Source: Paenibacillus wynnii (GTDB taxonomy: Bacteria > Bacillota > Bacilli > Paenibacillales > Paenibacillaceae). Taken from it: a stretch of DNA of 64,000 nucleotides. This document shows positions 49,330 through 57,763 of this stretch, piece after piece; the stretch's first letter is position 1, and every line of letters starts with the position of its first letter. The stretch spans positions 1,674,001-1,738,000 of the forward strand of contig NZ_JQCR01000003.1 of NCBI RefSeq assembly GCF_000757885.1, given 5' to 3'. The position numbers and the translations under genes are program-made. Under the pieces are notes generated by a model. That model had not been told where the DNA came from. It did no database searches and worked only from the letters and a program-made list of their open reading frames with translations.

Positions 49330-49920
49330 TTATGCAGTAGTAGCTTCGGTAGCAGCTGGCTCTTCAACATCTTCATGCATGATTTTAATTTGGATCATTA
49401 CTGTACTTGGATCCGTAAGTACTTCTATTCCATCCTGGAAAATCAGGTCAGACACTAGGAGTTGATCTCCGGCATCAAGGCCGCTAATATCGACTTCCAT
49501 GGAGGTTGGCAAAACATCTGGCATACAACGAACTTCTACTTCGTATAATTCGACTTGCATTACTCCACCGGATTTGAGGCCGATAGCTTCTCCTGCAAAA
49601 TGTATCGTAACTTTGCTATCCATGCTTATAGTCATATTTACGTGTTGGAAGTCGATATGCAAAATTTTACCTGATAATGAGTCCTTTTGGATGTTTTGAA
49701 TCACAATAGGCATTACTTTCTCATCGGCTGTTTTGCCTTGGAGAATGGCGCGTGGATTCTTTTTCAGAATATCCAGCATTTCTTTCTCATTTACTTCTAC
49801 ATTCAAAGTATCTTTACCAATGCCGTACAACACAGCGGGAATGCGTCCTAATTTTCTTGCTTGACTCTTTTGGGACTTTGTTTCTCCAGTGCGTTTGTCT
49901 AATTGAATAAATTTACTCAT
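49330..49920 (-). CDS. ctc: 50S ribosomal protein L25 / general stress protein Ctc
   Basis: A 196-residue protein with the N-terminal L25 domain binding 5S rRNA (SQARKLGRIPAVLYGIGKDTLNVEV, ILHIDFQHVNM) and the C-terminal TL5/Ctc beta domain (about 98-180; VTIHFAGEAIGLKSGGVMQ, DVLPTSMEVDISGLDAGD). An acidic Ala-rich tail follows. It is a normal Ctc length. The ATG at 49920 is used; the open frame upstream to 49995 has no SD and no similarity. In Bacillus this gene belongs to the general stress regulon. Confidence 0.92.
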   Translation of the reverse strand: MSKFIQLDKRTGETKSQKSQARKLGRIPAVLYGIGKDTLNVEVNEKEMLDILKKNPRAILQGKTADEKVMPIVIQNIQKDSLSGKILHIDFQHVNMTISMDSKVTIHFAGEAIGLKSGGVMQVELYEVEVRCMPDVLPTSMEVDISGLDAGDQLLVSDLIFQDGIEVLTDPSTVMIQIKIMHEDVEEPAATEATTA

Positions 49921-50009
49921 TTTTTGGTTCCCGCTCTCTTTTGACCATAAATTCTTGTCAAATTTCATTATAACATGACCATAGAATCTAGTCAAATCAC
50001 CTCTTACGT

Positions 50010-50951
50010 TTATTCATATTCATCAAATGGATCCGGAATTTCAATATGATAAGCCTCTGCATCACTAACTCCCACAGATAGAATCGCTCGACCATCCCCA
50101 AAGCGTATAAGTCCACCACTGAAAATAACATCCTTTAGGTCGGGACGTTTGCCGGGACCAATGGGAAAGTCACTTCTAGCTGCAATAATTTTTATAGGTG
50201 AGGTCTCCTTTGTCTCAGGATTTAGGGAGAACACTATAGAATAGTAATGCTTGTTATCTAATTTATCAAAGCAGGCAATATGACCCAACACACCCACATG
50301 GCCATTTTTCAATAGATGCGCTTCGTTTGCGCCTCCCCACTCTGAAGGAATAAATTGATCTTGGAAAACCTCCGCATCTAAAAAGGTTTGCTCATTGAGC
50401 TCATCAAGCGAAGGAATAATCGTGAATCCTATTTTCCCTCTTCCACCTCTAATACCTTGCGGTCTTGTAAATACCCCCACCCTGCCATCTGTCAGCTCAA
50501 TCAGGCGTATATCCTTCATGGTACCGGGTCCGGAAGAGAAATGGCATAATGAATCGATATCGAATCCACGATAAAATTGAGTGACCCATGATACGATTTT
50601 CTCCGGGTAATCTGGATCCGTGATTATTTCAACTCCACCAACAATTAATTCACCGTTGATTATGGTATAGAATGGATCCTGCAAATTATAAGTATGTGTA
50701 TGAGCCCGGGGACTCCAAACTTCATTCTCGCATGTAAAAAAGAAGACTTGAGAGAACTCACTATCTCGTTCCTCAACTCTTCCCATGATGACTTCCTCAC
50801 CATTATATCGGAAAGGGGCCGTAATATTATATACGTCTCGATTGCCGACACCGGAGAAGGCTAGCTTCTCCACCCGTGTTGTACGGAGATTCGCATAAAA
50901 TGTGTCTAGAAGCTGGGTACAGGTTCTTGTCTTAGTCTTTTTCCTTTTCAT
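50010..50951 (-). CDS. DUF1861 protein, GH130/GT108-like five-bladed propeller
   Basis: A 313-residue beta-rich protein with the DUF1861 pattern: NITAPFRYNGEEVIMGRVEER, the blade-closing PGTMKDIRLIELTDGRVGVFTRP, SEWGGANEAHLLKNGHVGVLGH, and VIFSGGLIRFGDGRAILSVGVSD. This fold is shared with GH130 beta-mannoside phosphorylases and with the dual transferase-phosphorylases of Leishmania mannogen (GT108, as I recall). The likely reaction is reversible phosphorolysis or transfer of beta-mannosyl units with mannose-1-phosphate. The ATG at 50951 follows AAGGAG by 7 nt and overlaps the HTH gene by 20 bp, so the two are co-translated. Confidence 0.82.
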   Translation of the reverse strand: MKRKKTKTRTCTQLLDTFYANLRTTRVEKLAFSGVGNRDVYNITAPFRYNGEEVIMGRVEERDSEFSQVFFFTCENEVWSPRAHTHTYNLQDPFYTIINGELIVGGVEIITDPDYPEKIVSWVTQFYRGFDIDSLCHFSSGPGTMKDIRLIELTDGRVGVFTRPQGIRGGRGKIGFTIIPSLDELNEQTFLDAEVFQDQFIPSEWGGANEAHLLKNGHVGVLGHIACFDKLDNKHYYSIVFSLNPETKETSPIKIIAARSDFPIGPGKRPDLKDVIFSGGLIRFGDGRAILSVGVSDAEAYHIEIPDPFDEYE

Positions 50952-51216
50952 ATCCATGCTCCTTAGGGTGATTCGTATCAATTTGCGTATCAACATCTTC
51001 TGTAGTTTCTTCTATCCGAATAAGCTCTCCGGGCTGAACATTGAAATATAGACAAAGCTTTAGCAGAAGATCCCGAGGGTACTGGACCATTTCATCCTTA
51101 TACATCCTGCGAACGGAATCGAAATGGTAATTCACATCTTTTGCAAGCTTGCGAATAGATAATTTAGGGTCGTGTTTTATCATGACCTCACTCAGTTTAC
51201 TGCGTATGACCGGCAT
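50932..51216 (-). CDS. Small XRE/HTH_26-type regulator of the mannan locus
   Basis: A 94-residue protein with a Cro/C1-type HTH in its first 65 residues (LSIRKLAKDVNYHFDSVRRMYKD, ending LLLKLCLYFNVQPGELIRIEE) and an acidic tail. SD AGGAGG lies 8 nt before the ATG. It is the first gene of the leftward transcript and is divergent from the GT4 operon. The two promoters share a palindrome, the natural operator candidate for this protein. Confidence 0.85.
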   Translation of the reverse strand: MPVIRSKLSEVMIKHDPKLSIRKLAKDVNYHFDSVRRMYKDEMVQYPRDLLLKLCLYFNVQPGELIRIEETTEDVDTQIDTNHPKEHGYEKEKD

Positions 51217-51234
51217 ACATACACCTCCTACAAC

Positions 51235-51263
51235 AATATATATTGGGAATGACAGAGAGTCAA
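51235..51263 (-). promoter_or_regulatory. Sigma-A-type promoter of the HTH-DUF1861 operon
   Basis: TTGACT (51263-51258) and TATATT (51240-51235) are 17 bp apart. Transcription would start about 12-15 nt before the ATG of the HTH gene, leaving just enough room for its SD. Confidence 0.75.
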
Positions 51264-51273
51264 TAAAATTGAC
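51259..51273. promoter_or_regulatory. Palindrome GTCAA-N5-TTGAC joining both -35 boxes
   Basis: The arms are exact and each is most of one -35 hexamer. One protein bound here would block or control both promoters at once. The HTH protein encoded at 50932-51216 is the inferred binder. Confidence 0.6.
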
Positions 51274-51297
51274 AAGAAAAAATGGTCATGTTATAGT
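51269..51297 (+). promoter_or_regulatory. Sigma-A-type promoter of the GT4-toroid-ManC operon
   Basis: Consensus TTGACA (51269-51274), 17-bp spacer, TATAGT (51292-51297). The leader to the GT4 ATG is about 120 nt, AT-rich, with no evident riboswitch. Confidence 0.8.
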
Positions 51298-51426
51298 AAG
51301 GGCAGGAAAAAACTTGTAATACTTGTATTTTCAGAAAATTTTATACCCACTTTCTCAAGGAAATAAAGTACTCTTTATTTTCTTTTTTTGTTTCCAAAAA
51401 TTCCAAACACAAAATGGAGGCTCTTA

Positions 51427-52608
51427 ATGAAAAGTCCAATCAGCAATCGAAATATCGTTTTTATGAGCACCAGTCTCCCGAGAGAATGCGGTATTGCTAC
51501 ATTCACACAAGATTTATTAGATCAGTTTGAACATATGCGTGGGTTTAATAAACCTCGTATCATTGCCATTAACAATAAAGAAACTTACCAATACGGAGAT
51601 CAAGTATTTAGAGAAATAGACCAGCACAAGCTATCCGATTATATAGATACAGCTGATTTCCTTAATAAATCGGATGTGGATCTTCTCGTTATTCAACATG
51701 AATTCGGTATTTATGGCGGTGAAAGCGGAGAATATTTGATTCCGTTTGCCGAAAAACTCAAAATTCCATTCATCGTTATTTTTCATACCGTATTAACAAA
51801 ACCTTCATTGAAACAGCAGCAAATTATTACACGATTGGCTGAACTAAGCGTTAAAGTCGTCACGATGGCCCAGTCCACGGTCAATGATCTTATTTCTATC
51901 TATGGTATTGAGGCTAAAAAGATCTCATTTATCCACCATGGAGTACCCTATGTCAAAACAGAATCCAGGTCTAAATTAAAAGAACAATACGGCTTTGCCA
52001 ACCGAAAAATCTTATCCACCTTTGGCTTTTTGAGCCCGGGTAAAGGAATCGAATATAGCATAGAAGCCATGCGCGGAGTGGTCCAGCAGCATCCCGATTG
52101 CCTATATATCATTTGGGGTAAAACACATCCAGTCGTCAAACAAGAAACAGGCGAGGTCTATAGACAGAAGCTGATGGATCTTGTTAAAGAATTCAATTTA
52201 GAGCATAACGTTATATTCGTCGACAAGCTATTGACTCAGGAAGAAGTGATTCAATCTCTTGTTATGTCCGACATCTATATGACTCCTTATTTGGGTAAAG
52301 ATCAAGCTGTGAGCGGTACTTTGGCCTACGGAGTAGGTTATGGCCGAGTCATTGTTTCCACACCTTACCGATACGCAGAAGAAATGCTGGCTGAAGGAAG
52401 AGGTTTGCTCGCTAATTTCCGCGATTCTGCGTCCTTGGAGACCTGTATCCTTCAATTGCTGGATAGCCCTGATTTAGTAATCGAAATGGAACGCCGTACA
52501 CTCGAGCTTGGAAAAACAATGTTATGGAGCGAGATCGCCAAAACTTATGCTGTAATGTTTCAAGAGAAAATCTCGATCTCGGAATTAGCTAATAGGAGTG
52601 TGGTTTAA
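51427..52608 (+). CDS. GT4-family glycosyltransferase
   Basis: A 393-residue GT-B enzyme. The N-terminal Rossmann domain has VFMSTSLPRECGIATFTQDL (the acceptor-side Gly-rich loop) and IQHEFGIYGGESGEYL. The C-terminal domain has TFGFLSPGKGIEYSIEAM and the donor-side SGTLAYGVGYGRVIVSTPYRYAEEML. Given ManC two genes downstream, GDP-mannose is the likely donor. The ATG at 51427 follows ATGGAGG. Its stop shares one base with the ATG of the next gene (TAATG), showing tight coupling. Confidence 0.87.
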   Translation: MKSPISNRNIVFMSTSLPRECGIATFTQDLLDQFEHMRGFNKPRIIAINNKETYQYGDQVFREIDQHKLSDYIDTADFLNKSDVDLLVIQHEFGIYGGESGEYLIPFAEKLKIPFIVIFHTVLTKPSLKQQQIITRLAELSVKVVTMAQSTVNDLISIYGIEAKKISFIHHGVPYVKTESRSKLKEQYGFANRKILSTFGFLSPGKGIEYSIEAMRGVVQQHPDCLYIIWGKTHPVVKQETGEVYRQKLMDLVKEFNLEHNVIFVDKLLTQEEVIQSLVMSDIYMTPYLGKDQAVSGTLAYGVGYGRVIVSTPYRYAEEMLAEGRGLLANFRDSASLETCILQLLDSPDLVIEMERRTLELGKTMLWSEIAKTYAVMFQEKISISELANRSVV

Positions 52609-53714
52609 TGGTAGTACCAACGATAGTAAAGTTCAAAAATGATTACATGCGCAGAATTACGGATGATACAGGGATCTTCCAGCACACCAAGTTTGGTGTG
52701 CCTGATCGCTCAAAGGGTTATACGACAGACGATAACGCACGCGCATTAATAGCTGCCGTACTGATGTACAGCAGCAATAAGGATTCAGAGACACTGGATC
52801 TGATTCACACCTATATATCCTTTATTCACCATGCTCAAAATTCAGATGGAAACTTTAGAAATTTCATGGATTACAACCGATCCTTTATCGAGGATAGCGG
52901 CTCTGAGGATTGTCAAGGACGAACGCTGTGGGCGCTTGGTTTTGCCCTCTCCTATTCCTCCTCCTTACCCGATAATCTATTGAACACTTGCCGTTACATG
53001 ATCAATCAAGCTTTACCGCATATCGAAGCTTTGGGTTCACCGCGTGCAGGAGCTTATGCACTGATCGGTCTAAGTTACCTGATCGAAACACCTAATGCTT
53101 TGACCTATGCCTTTCCCTATCCCCACACACCAAGCACCGCGGAAGAAAAGGCGTTTCTGCCAAGAGAATTCATCATGGATCTGATTGAAACTGTAGCGGT
53201 TCGTCTTCATAATCAATATACCCTTAATAAAGGGAGCGATTGGAATTGGTTCGAAGACAGCCTTACTTACGGGAACTCGATGCTTCCTTGGGCCCTTCTA
53301 AAAGCATTCCGTATTTCCGGCAACGTCAATTTGAAGGATACCGCTAAAGAAAGTCTGGATTTCCTGACCTCTAAGACCTTCTCTGATGAAGGCTATTATA
53401 AGCCGATTGGCAGCCATGGGTGGCTGCTGCGGGGTGGAGAAGCTGCTCCCTACGATGAACAGCCTATTGAGGCTTGTGAAATGCTTCTCGCATGCAAAGA
53501 AGCAGCTGTTATCCTTCAAGACACGACTTATCTTAAACAAGCAGCCCTGTGCTATGAATGGTATTTAGGTCATAACTCTTTAAAAATGTCTCTCATTGAT
53601 CCGCAAACCGGGGCATGTTATGACGGTATCCACAGTACTGGATTGAACCTGAATCAAGGCTCGGAGAGTATCATTTCTTACTCTATCGCCCATCTGGTGA
53701 TGCATCATGAATAA
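52608..53714 (+). CDS. (Alpha/alpha)-toroid glycan-active protein, partner of the GT4 enzyme
   Basis: A 368-residue protein with a glycosidase-like helical toroid pattern: PDRSKGYTTDDNARALIAAV, EDCQGRTLWALGFAL, WNWFEDSLTYGNSMLPWALL, GGEAAPYDEQPIEACEMLLA and CYDGIHSTGLNLNQGSES. Several acidic residues in these motifs (TDDN, EDCQGR, WFED, YDEQP) line up as in AGE/GH-type enzymes. I believe related domains occur next to or fused with GT4 mannosyltransferases, but I cannot name a family. It may process or hold the growing mannan. It is fused translationally to both neighbours (1-bp and 8-bp overlaps). Confidence 0.7.
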   Translation: MVVPTIVKFKNDYMRRITDDTGIFQHTKFGVPDRSKGYTTDDNARALIAAVLMYSSNKDSETLDLIHTYISFIHHAQNSDGNFRNFMDYNRSFIEDSGSEDCQGRTLWALGFALSYSSSLPDNLLNTCRYMINQALPHIEALGSPRAGAYALIGLSYLIETPNALTYAFPYPHTPSTAEEKAFLPREFIMDLIETVAVRLHNQYTLNKGSDWNWFEDSLTYGNSMLPWALLKAFRISGNVNLKDTAKESLDFLTSKTFSDEGYYKPIGSHGWLLRGGEAAPYDEQPIEACEMLLACKEAAVILQDTTYLKQAALCYEWYLGHNSLKMSLIDPQTGACYDGIHSTGLNLNQGSESIISYSIAHLVMHHE

Positions 53715-54786
53715 ATTCGCGACGATCCTAGCAGGCGGCGGCGGGACCCGCTTCTGGCCTCTCTCCAGACAAGAGGTTCCTAAGCAGCTCCTCAATATAA
53801 GCGGTAACGATATAATGTTAAATGATACGATTGAGCGTTTCAAAGGGATTATCCCTCAAGAAAATACAGTAATTGTAACGAATCGTACTCAGGCTGTGCT
53901 GCTGGAAAGTATTATGCATAGCAGTGTATCGAAGAACAATATTCTCATTGAGCCTGTTGCACGCAATACGGCTGCAAGTATACTTTTCGCTGCCTTTAGT
54001 ATAGAGAAAACCCACGGCGATTCTTTAATGGTTGTGTTGCCTTCGGATCATCATATAACAGATGAAGAACAATTCCGTCTTACACTAGATGAAGCATGCA
54101 CAGTAGCGATGGAAAGAGATAAAATAGTGACCATTGGTATTACGCCAATTTTCCCATCAACTGGCTACGGTTATATTGCCTATGATAAGGATCCTATTTC
54201 TATACATCCTGTTGCGATATACGATGTAGCTGAATTTGTAGAAAAACCAACCTTCAAGAAAGCACAAGGTTATCTGGCATCCGGCAATTATTTATGGAAT
54301 AGCGGTATCTTCATTTGGAAAACATCAGTTATTATTGATAATTTCAAAAGATATCTTCCCCGGCTGTATAAGACGATGCTTCCCATCAGTGATGCTCTAG
54401 GTACGGATCAGGAAGATGCTGTAATCAATCAGATCTATCCGACACTTCAGAGCATATCGATTGATTATGGTATTCTTGAACGCTCTGATGAAGTTGTTGT
54501 TCTCTCCGGCCAGTTCGGCTGGAATGATATCGGAAGCTGGGATGCTCTTGGTGCGATATTCCCTCCGGATGAGTCGGGCAACATTATTAAAGCCAATCAC
54601 ATCGGCATTGATACCCGCAATTCTATTATTTATGGCAACGGCAGACTTATTACAACCATTGGCGTTGACGGATTTATCATTGCAGATACCGAGGATGCGC
54701 TTCTAATCTGTCCTAAGGACAATGCGCAGGCCGTCAAAGACATCGTCGATATATTGAAAGAAAAAGGAATGAAGGAATATATCTAA
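53707..54786 (+). CDS. manC: Mannose-1-phosphate guanylyltransferase
   Basis: A 359-residue enzyme forming GDP-mannose from mannose-1-phosphate and GTP. The nucleotide-binding signature ILAGGGGTRFWPLSRQEVPKQLL (7-29), VLPSDHHI, EFVEKPTFKKAQGYL and SIDYGILERS are characteristic. The short C-terminal part lacks a phosphomannose isomerase domain, so mannose-6-phosphate must come from elsewhere. The ATG overlaps the toroid gene by 8 bp. It supplies the donor for the GT4 enzyme, and the mannose-1-phosphate released by a DUF1861 phosphorylase could be reused here. Confidence 0.92.
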   Translation: MNKFATILAGGGGTRFWPLSRQEVPKQLLNISGNDIMLNDTIERFKGIIPQENTVIVTNRTQAVLLESIMHSSVSKNNILIEPVARNTAASILFAAFSIEKTHGDSLMVVLPSDHHITDEEQFRLTLDEACTVAMERDKIVTIGITPIFPSTGYGYIAYDKDPISIHPVAIYDVAEFVEKPTFKKAQGYLASGNYLWNSGIFIWKTSVIIDNFKRYLPRLYKTMLPISDALGTDQEDAVINQIYPTLQSISIDYGILERSDEVVVLSGQFGWNDIGSWDALGAIFPPDESGNIIKANHIGIDTRNSIIYGNGRLITTIGVDGFIIADTEDALLICPKDNAQAVKDIVDILKEKGMKEYI

Positions 54787-54801
54787 GGTTCAGCATTTTA
54801 T

Positions 54802-54845
54802 AAAAAGCAATAGTTGGGGAGTGATCCCTGTGCTATTGCTTTTTT
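54802..54845 (+). terminator. Terminator of the GT4-toroid-manC operon
   Basis: AAAAAGCAATAG (54802-54813) pairs with CTATTGCTTTTT (54833-54844-45), with a nested GGGGA/TCCCT hairpin between, and runs into TTTTTTG. Confidence 0.8.
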
Positions 54846-54876
54846 GTTTAGATTCTCGCGGTTTCGTTGATCCATA

Positions 54877-56256
54877 TCACAAAATAGATGGAAAGCTAAA
54901 AGAAATAACTGCCCCTCCTCGGCTGCTGTTCCCTGCAGTAATCAGCCCTCCGCACCGTTCCACAATCGCCCGGGAAATGGCCAGTCCTAGGCCAGTGTCT
55001 CCATCCTTCCCTTTTACAAAACGATGAAATAAATACGGAAACACATCCTCTGGTATTCCCGTACCGTCGTCAGTAATGATAATTTCAATACGATCATTGT
55101 TCTTCCCTGCTTGAATGCAAATCTGCTTCTTCGCATATCTTGTTGCGTTCACTACAACATTTAGCAGTGCTTGCAGTAATTTATCTTGATCGGCTCTTAT
55201 CATTAACTGTTGAGATTCCCCTGCACTATATTCAATTTGCAGCTCCAATCCTTTCTTAACTAATAACGGATTCACTCGTTCGATGCTTTCTGTCAATATA
55301 TCCTGGATGCACACCTCCACAGGGCGAAATATGTCCTCTTCACTATCCAGCTTGGCTAGCAAGGTCATTTCGGTAATGATGTTCTTCAGCCTGCCGCTTT
55401 CACTAAGGATAATATCCAAGCCTTTATGGACACTCTCCCCCTCAAATATACCGTCCCGTATACCTTCAGCGTAACCGGAAATGGACATCAACGGTGTCTT
55501 AAGCTCATGAGAAGCATTCTGAAAAAACTGCTTCTGTACATGACTATATTTGTCCATGTCCCGTGCGAGATCATACACGGCTTCGGCAACTGTGCCAATT
55601 TCCCCTCCTGCAGGAATCAGTTGAACCTCTGAATAATGTCGGGTTTTCACCTTTTTTAATTCTTCTTTTAAGGACATCAAAGGCTTAATCAGTTTTCTTG
55701 TAATCAACAAGCTCAGCAGGAACATCATGGCTCCACCCAGACATATCACCATTAGTAGCTGTTTTAGCAGCTCTTGTTCAATTTCTTTAATTCTGCTGAC
55801 GGGTGAAATGAGTGTCAACATGCCTTGGGAAATAGGATTTACAGCAACAATAAAACGGTTATCTTTCCCTTCCCATAGATTGGTTAGGTCAGTAGACAAG
55901 GGCCTGGAATATTCCGCCTGAGCCCATTCTGAAATCTCTGAGGCAATCACATTTGGACTAGCTGCAACCGAACTTGACAGAACATTCCCTGTTTTATCGG
56001 TAATAATGGCTTCTACCCCCTTGGCAGGAGCCACTATGGAGACAGGAGTAAGTGCTATCACTCCTTCTGCTGTCGTACCTTTTACTGCTTCCCTATTCAG
56101 ACTGGCCGTCATTACTGATCCAATAGACTGCATCTCCTCTGCCTTGGCACCCATGAAATGATCAAGTAATACATAATGGATGATTACGGCTGAACCCGTG
56201 AGCACAACTAGGAGTACGCTGGCGAAGGCCAGATTTATCTGATGAACTAGCTTCAT
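54877..56256 (-). CDS. Sensor histidine kinase (PhoR/ResE-like layout)
   Basis: A 459-residue kinase: TM1 (about 10-30), an outer domain of some 130 residues with a PAS-like/sCACHE look (VEAIITDKTGNVLSSS), TM2 (about 166-186), HAMP (187-240), HisKA with His250 in QNASHELKTPLMSISGYAEGI, and HATPase_c (ALLNVVVNATRYAK, DDGTGIPED, DTGLGLAISRAIV). It is encoded 1 bp after the response regulator gene. The likely target of the pair is the exported-protein gene at 57129, whose promoter has regularly spaced repeats. Confidence 0.88.
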   Translation of the reverse strand: MKLVHQINLAFASVLLVVLTGSAVIIHYVLLDHFMGAKAEEMQSIGSVMTASLNREAVKGTTAEGVIALTPVSIVAPAKGVEAIITDKTGNVLSSSVAASPNVIASEISEWAQAEYSRPLSTDLTNLWEGKDNRFIVAVNPISQGMLTLISPVSRIKEIEQELLKQLLMVICLGGAMMFLLSLLITRKLIKPLMSLKEELKKVKTRHYSEVQLIPAGGEIGTVAEAVYDLARDMDKYSHVQKQFFQNASHELKTPLMSISGYAEGIRDGIFEGESVHKGLDIILSESGRLKNIITEMTLLAKLDSEEDIFRPVEVCIQDILTESIERVNPLLVKKGLELQIEYSAGESQQLMIRADQDKLLQALLNVVVNATRYAKKQICIQAGKNNDRIEIIITDDGTGIPEDVFPYLFHRFVKGKDGDTGLGLAISRAIVERCGGLITAGNSSRGGAVISFSFPSIL

Positions 56257-56257
56257 A

Positions 56258-56968
56258 TTATGATTCCTCTCCGTCGGTTCTTAAGCGATAGCCGTGACCC
56301 CACACAGCTTCGATGGGCAATCCGTCTATTTTTTTACGAATCCGTTTAATTAGATGGTCTACAGCTCGATCACTTCCGTAATAATCATCTCCCCAAACCC
56401 TAGTCAATAGCTCGTCTCTTGTAAAAGCACGATTGGGATTCTCAGCCAGAGATTTTAACAGATCAAATTCTTTGAGTGTTAAATCCGTTTCTTCCCCTGA
56501 CCAAAAAACGCGCCTCTCAGTCAGCATAAGCTGAAGTCGGCCTAGATGAATTTGCAGCTTGACATCTGAATTTAGAATTGCCTCCTCAGACCCTTTCAAG
56601 CGATACCACCGCTGCAGCTGGCGCTTAATACGGGCTACCAGTTCTCGAGGGCTAAAGGGCTTGACCAGATAATCATCACTCCCCAGCTCCAATCCCAATA
56701 TTTTATCGACTTCATTATCCCGGGCAGAAATCATTATAATAGGCACTTCGGCTTCCTTTCGAATACGCCTGCACAGCTCGTAGCCATCCATACCAGGCAG
56801 CATTAAATCCAGCACCCACATGTCCGGCGGATCTGATCTCCATAACTCCCACGCATCCTCGGCGTTCTCTAGTCCGATGGTGCGATAGTTTTCTTTCTGC
56901 AGATAGGCCTCCACTAGATTCCGTATATGTATATCATCATCCACAACAGCAATGAAAAAGTTATCCAA
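56258..56968 (-). CDS. OmpR-family response regulator
   Basis: A 236-residue regulator from a TTG at 56968: receiver (Asp-rich VVDDDIHIRNL; phospho-acceptor Asp54 in WVLDLMLPGMDGYELC; Lys in YLVKPFSPRE) and winged helix (DLTLKEFDLLKSLAENPNRA, DRAVDHLIKRIRKKIDG). An upstream in-frame ATG at 56995 lies only 8 nt after a TATAAT box, so it would be leaderless or untranscribed. The TTG has GGGGGG 8 nt before it and fits better. It is divergent from the exported-protein gene and should bind the CCAnnnTT array there. Confidence 0.87.
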   Translation of the reverse strand: MDNFFIAVVDDDIHIRNLVEAYLQKENYRTIGLENAEDAWELWRSDPPDMWVLDLMLPGMDGYELCRRIRKEAEVPIIMISARDNEVDKILGLELGSDDYLVKPFSPRELVARIKRQLQRWYRLKGSEEAILNSDVKLQIHLGRLQLMLTERRVFWSGEETDLTLKEFDLLKSLAENPNRAFTRDELLTRVWGDDYYGSDRAVDHLIKRIRKKIDGLPIEAVWGHGYRLRTDGEES

Positions 56969-57034
56969 TACCTTAGCCCCCCGAATTACATTCATATTTC
57001 ATTATACTAACGGAACCTGAGGTAGAGATGAATG

Positions 57035-57075
57035 CCATTGTTTTTCCACACTTCAACCATCGTTCTGCCATCGTT
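57035..57075 (+). promoter_or_regulatory. Four CCAnnnTT direct repeats at 11-bp period (OmpR-type operator)
   Basis: CCATTGTT (57035), CCACACTT (57046), CCATCGTT (57057) and CCATCGTT (57068) begin exactly 11 bp apart, on one face of the helix. A TATAAA -10 candidate follows at 57080-57085 with no consensus -35, as at promoters activated by OmpR-family proteins. The adjacent response regulator is the inferred binder. Confidence 0.65.
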
Positions 57076-57128
57076 GAACTATAAAGTTAAGCAAGTAAGA
57101 CAAACCAAACGAACGAGGAGTGTTAATT

Positions 57129-57763
57129 ATGAATCGCAAAATCATGTTCAAAAGTGCTGTGCTGTCTGCCTTATTGGTGTCTGCTGTTACGGGCTCGCTG
57201 ATTGCAAATGCCTCAGATGTTCCCCAAGACTCTCAAGAAAGCCTGACCGTTTCATCTACGAAAGCTATAGCAGTTCCTATGTTCTCAATGATCGACCCGC
57301 TGGATGCAGCCAAAAAGTATGCACCTGACACGGTATTGGATTGGAAAACAACTTTAGCCAAATACACTGAGCTTATCCCTCAGGCAGTGGACTTCGGTGA
57401 AGAAGGCATCGCTGTTAAAGCAGTTCCTAGTGTAGATGTTGTTAAGGAAGGTCTGCTTGAGATAGAATTCATTGAAGCTAAGTTGACTGAGGAAAATTAT
57501 CTGGGTGAAGCTCCAATCGCAGTGGGTGCAGTAAGGGGTACACCTGCCGATGTAGTTATGACACTTAATGAAGCTGGCCCTAAAAATATTGCCGTATATG
57601 CAGCAACTACAAAGGATGATGTTGCCAATAGCGCCTTTTTCAGTGCTCAGATTGAGTTAAACCAAGTTAATGAATCAAGGATGCAACCGCTATCCAACTA
57701 TCACTTACCAAGCTGTTGGAGCAATACAAACAGCAAATTGCTAAGTGGGAAGCACTTCAATAA
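57129..57763 (+). pseudogene. Exported protein gene with an apparent frameshift near its 3' end
   Basis: The first frame encodes a signal peptide (about 1-29, FKSAVLSALLVSAVTGSLIANAS) and a mature part with PLDAAKKYAPDTVLDWKTTL and VPSVDVVKEGLLEIEF, running well to NQVNESRM (about 57685). Past this point the frame turns into non-protein-like residues through a repeat and stops at 57890. Another frame instead continues as DATAIQLSLTKLLEQYKQ plus QIAKWEALQ and stops at 57763. A 1-nt deletion around 57667-57685 explains it. SD GAGGAG precedes the ATG at 57129. No named family is recognised. Probably an exported target of the adjacent two-component system. Confidence 0.7.
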
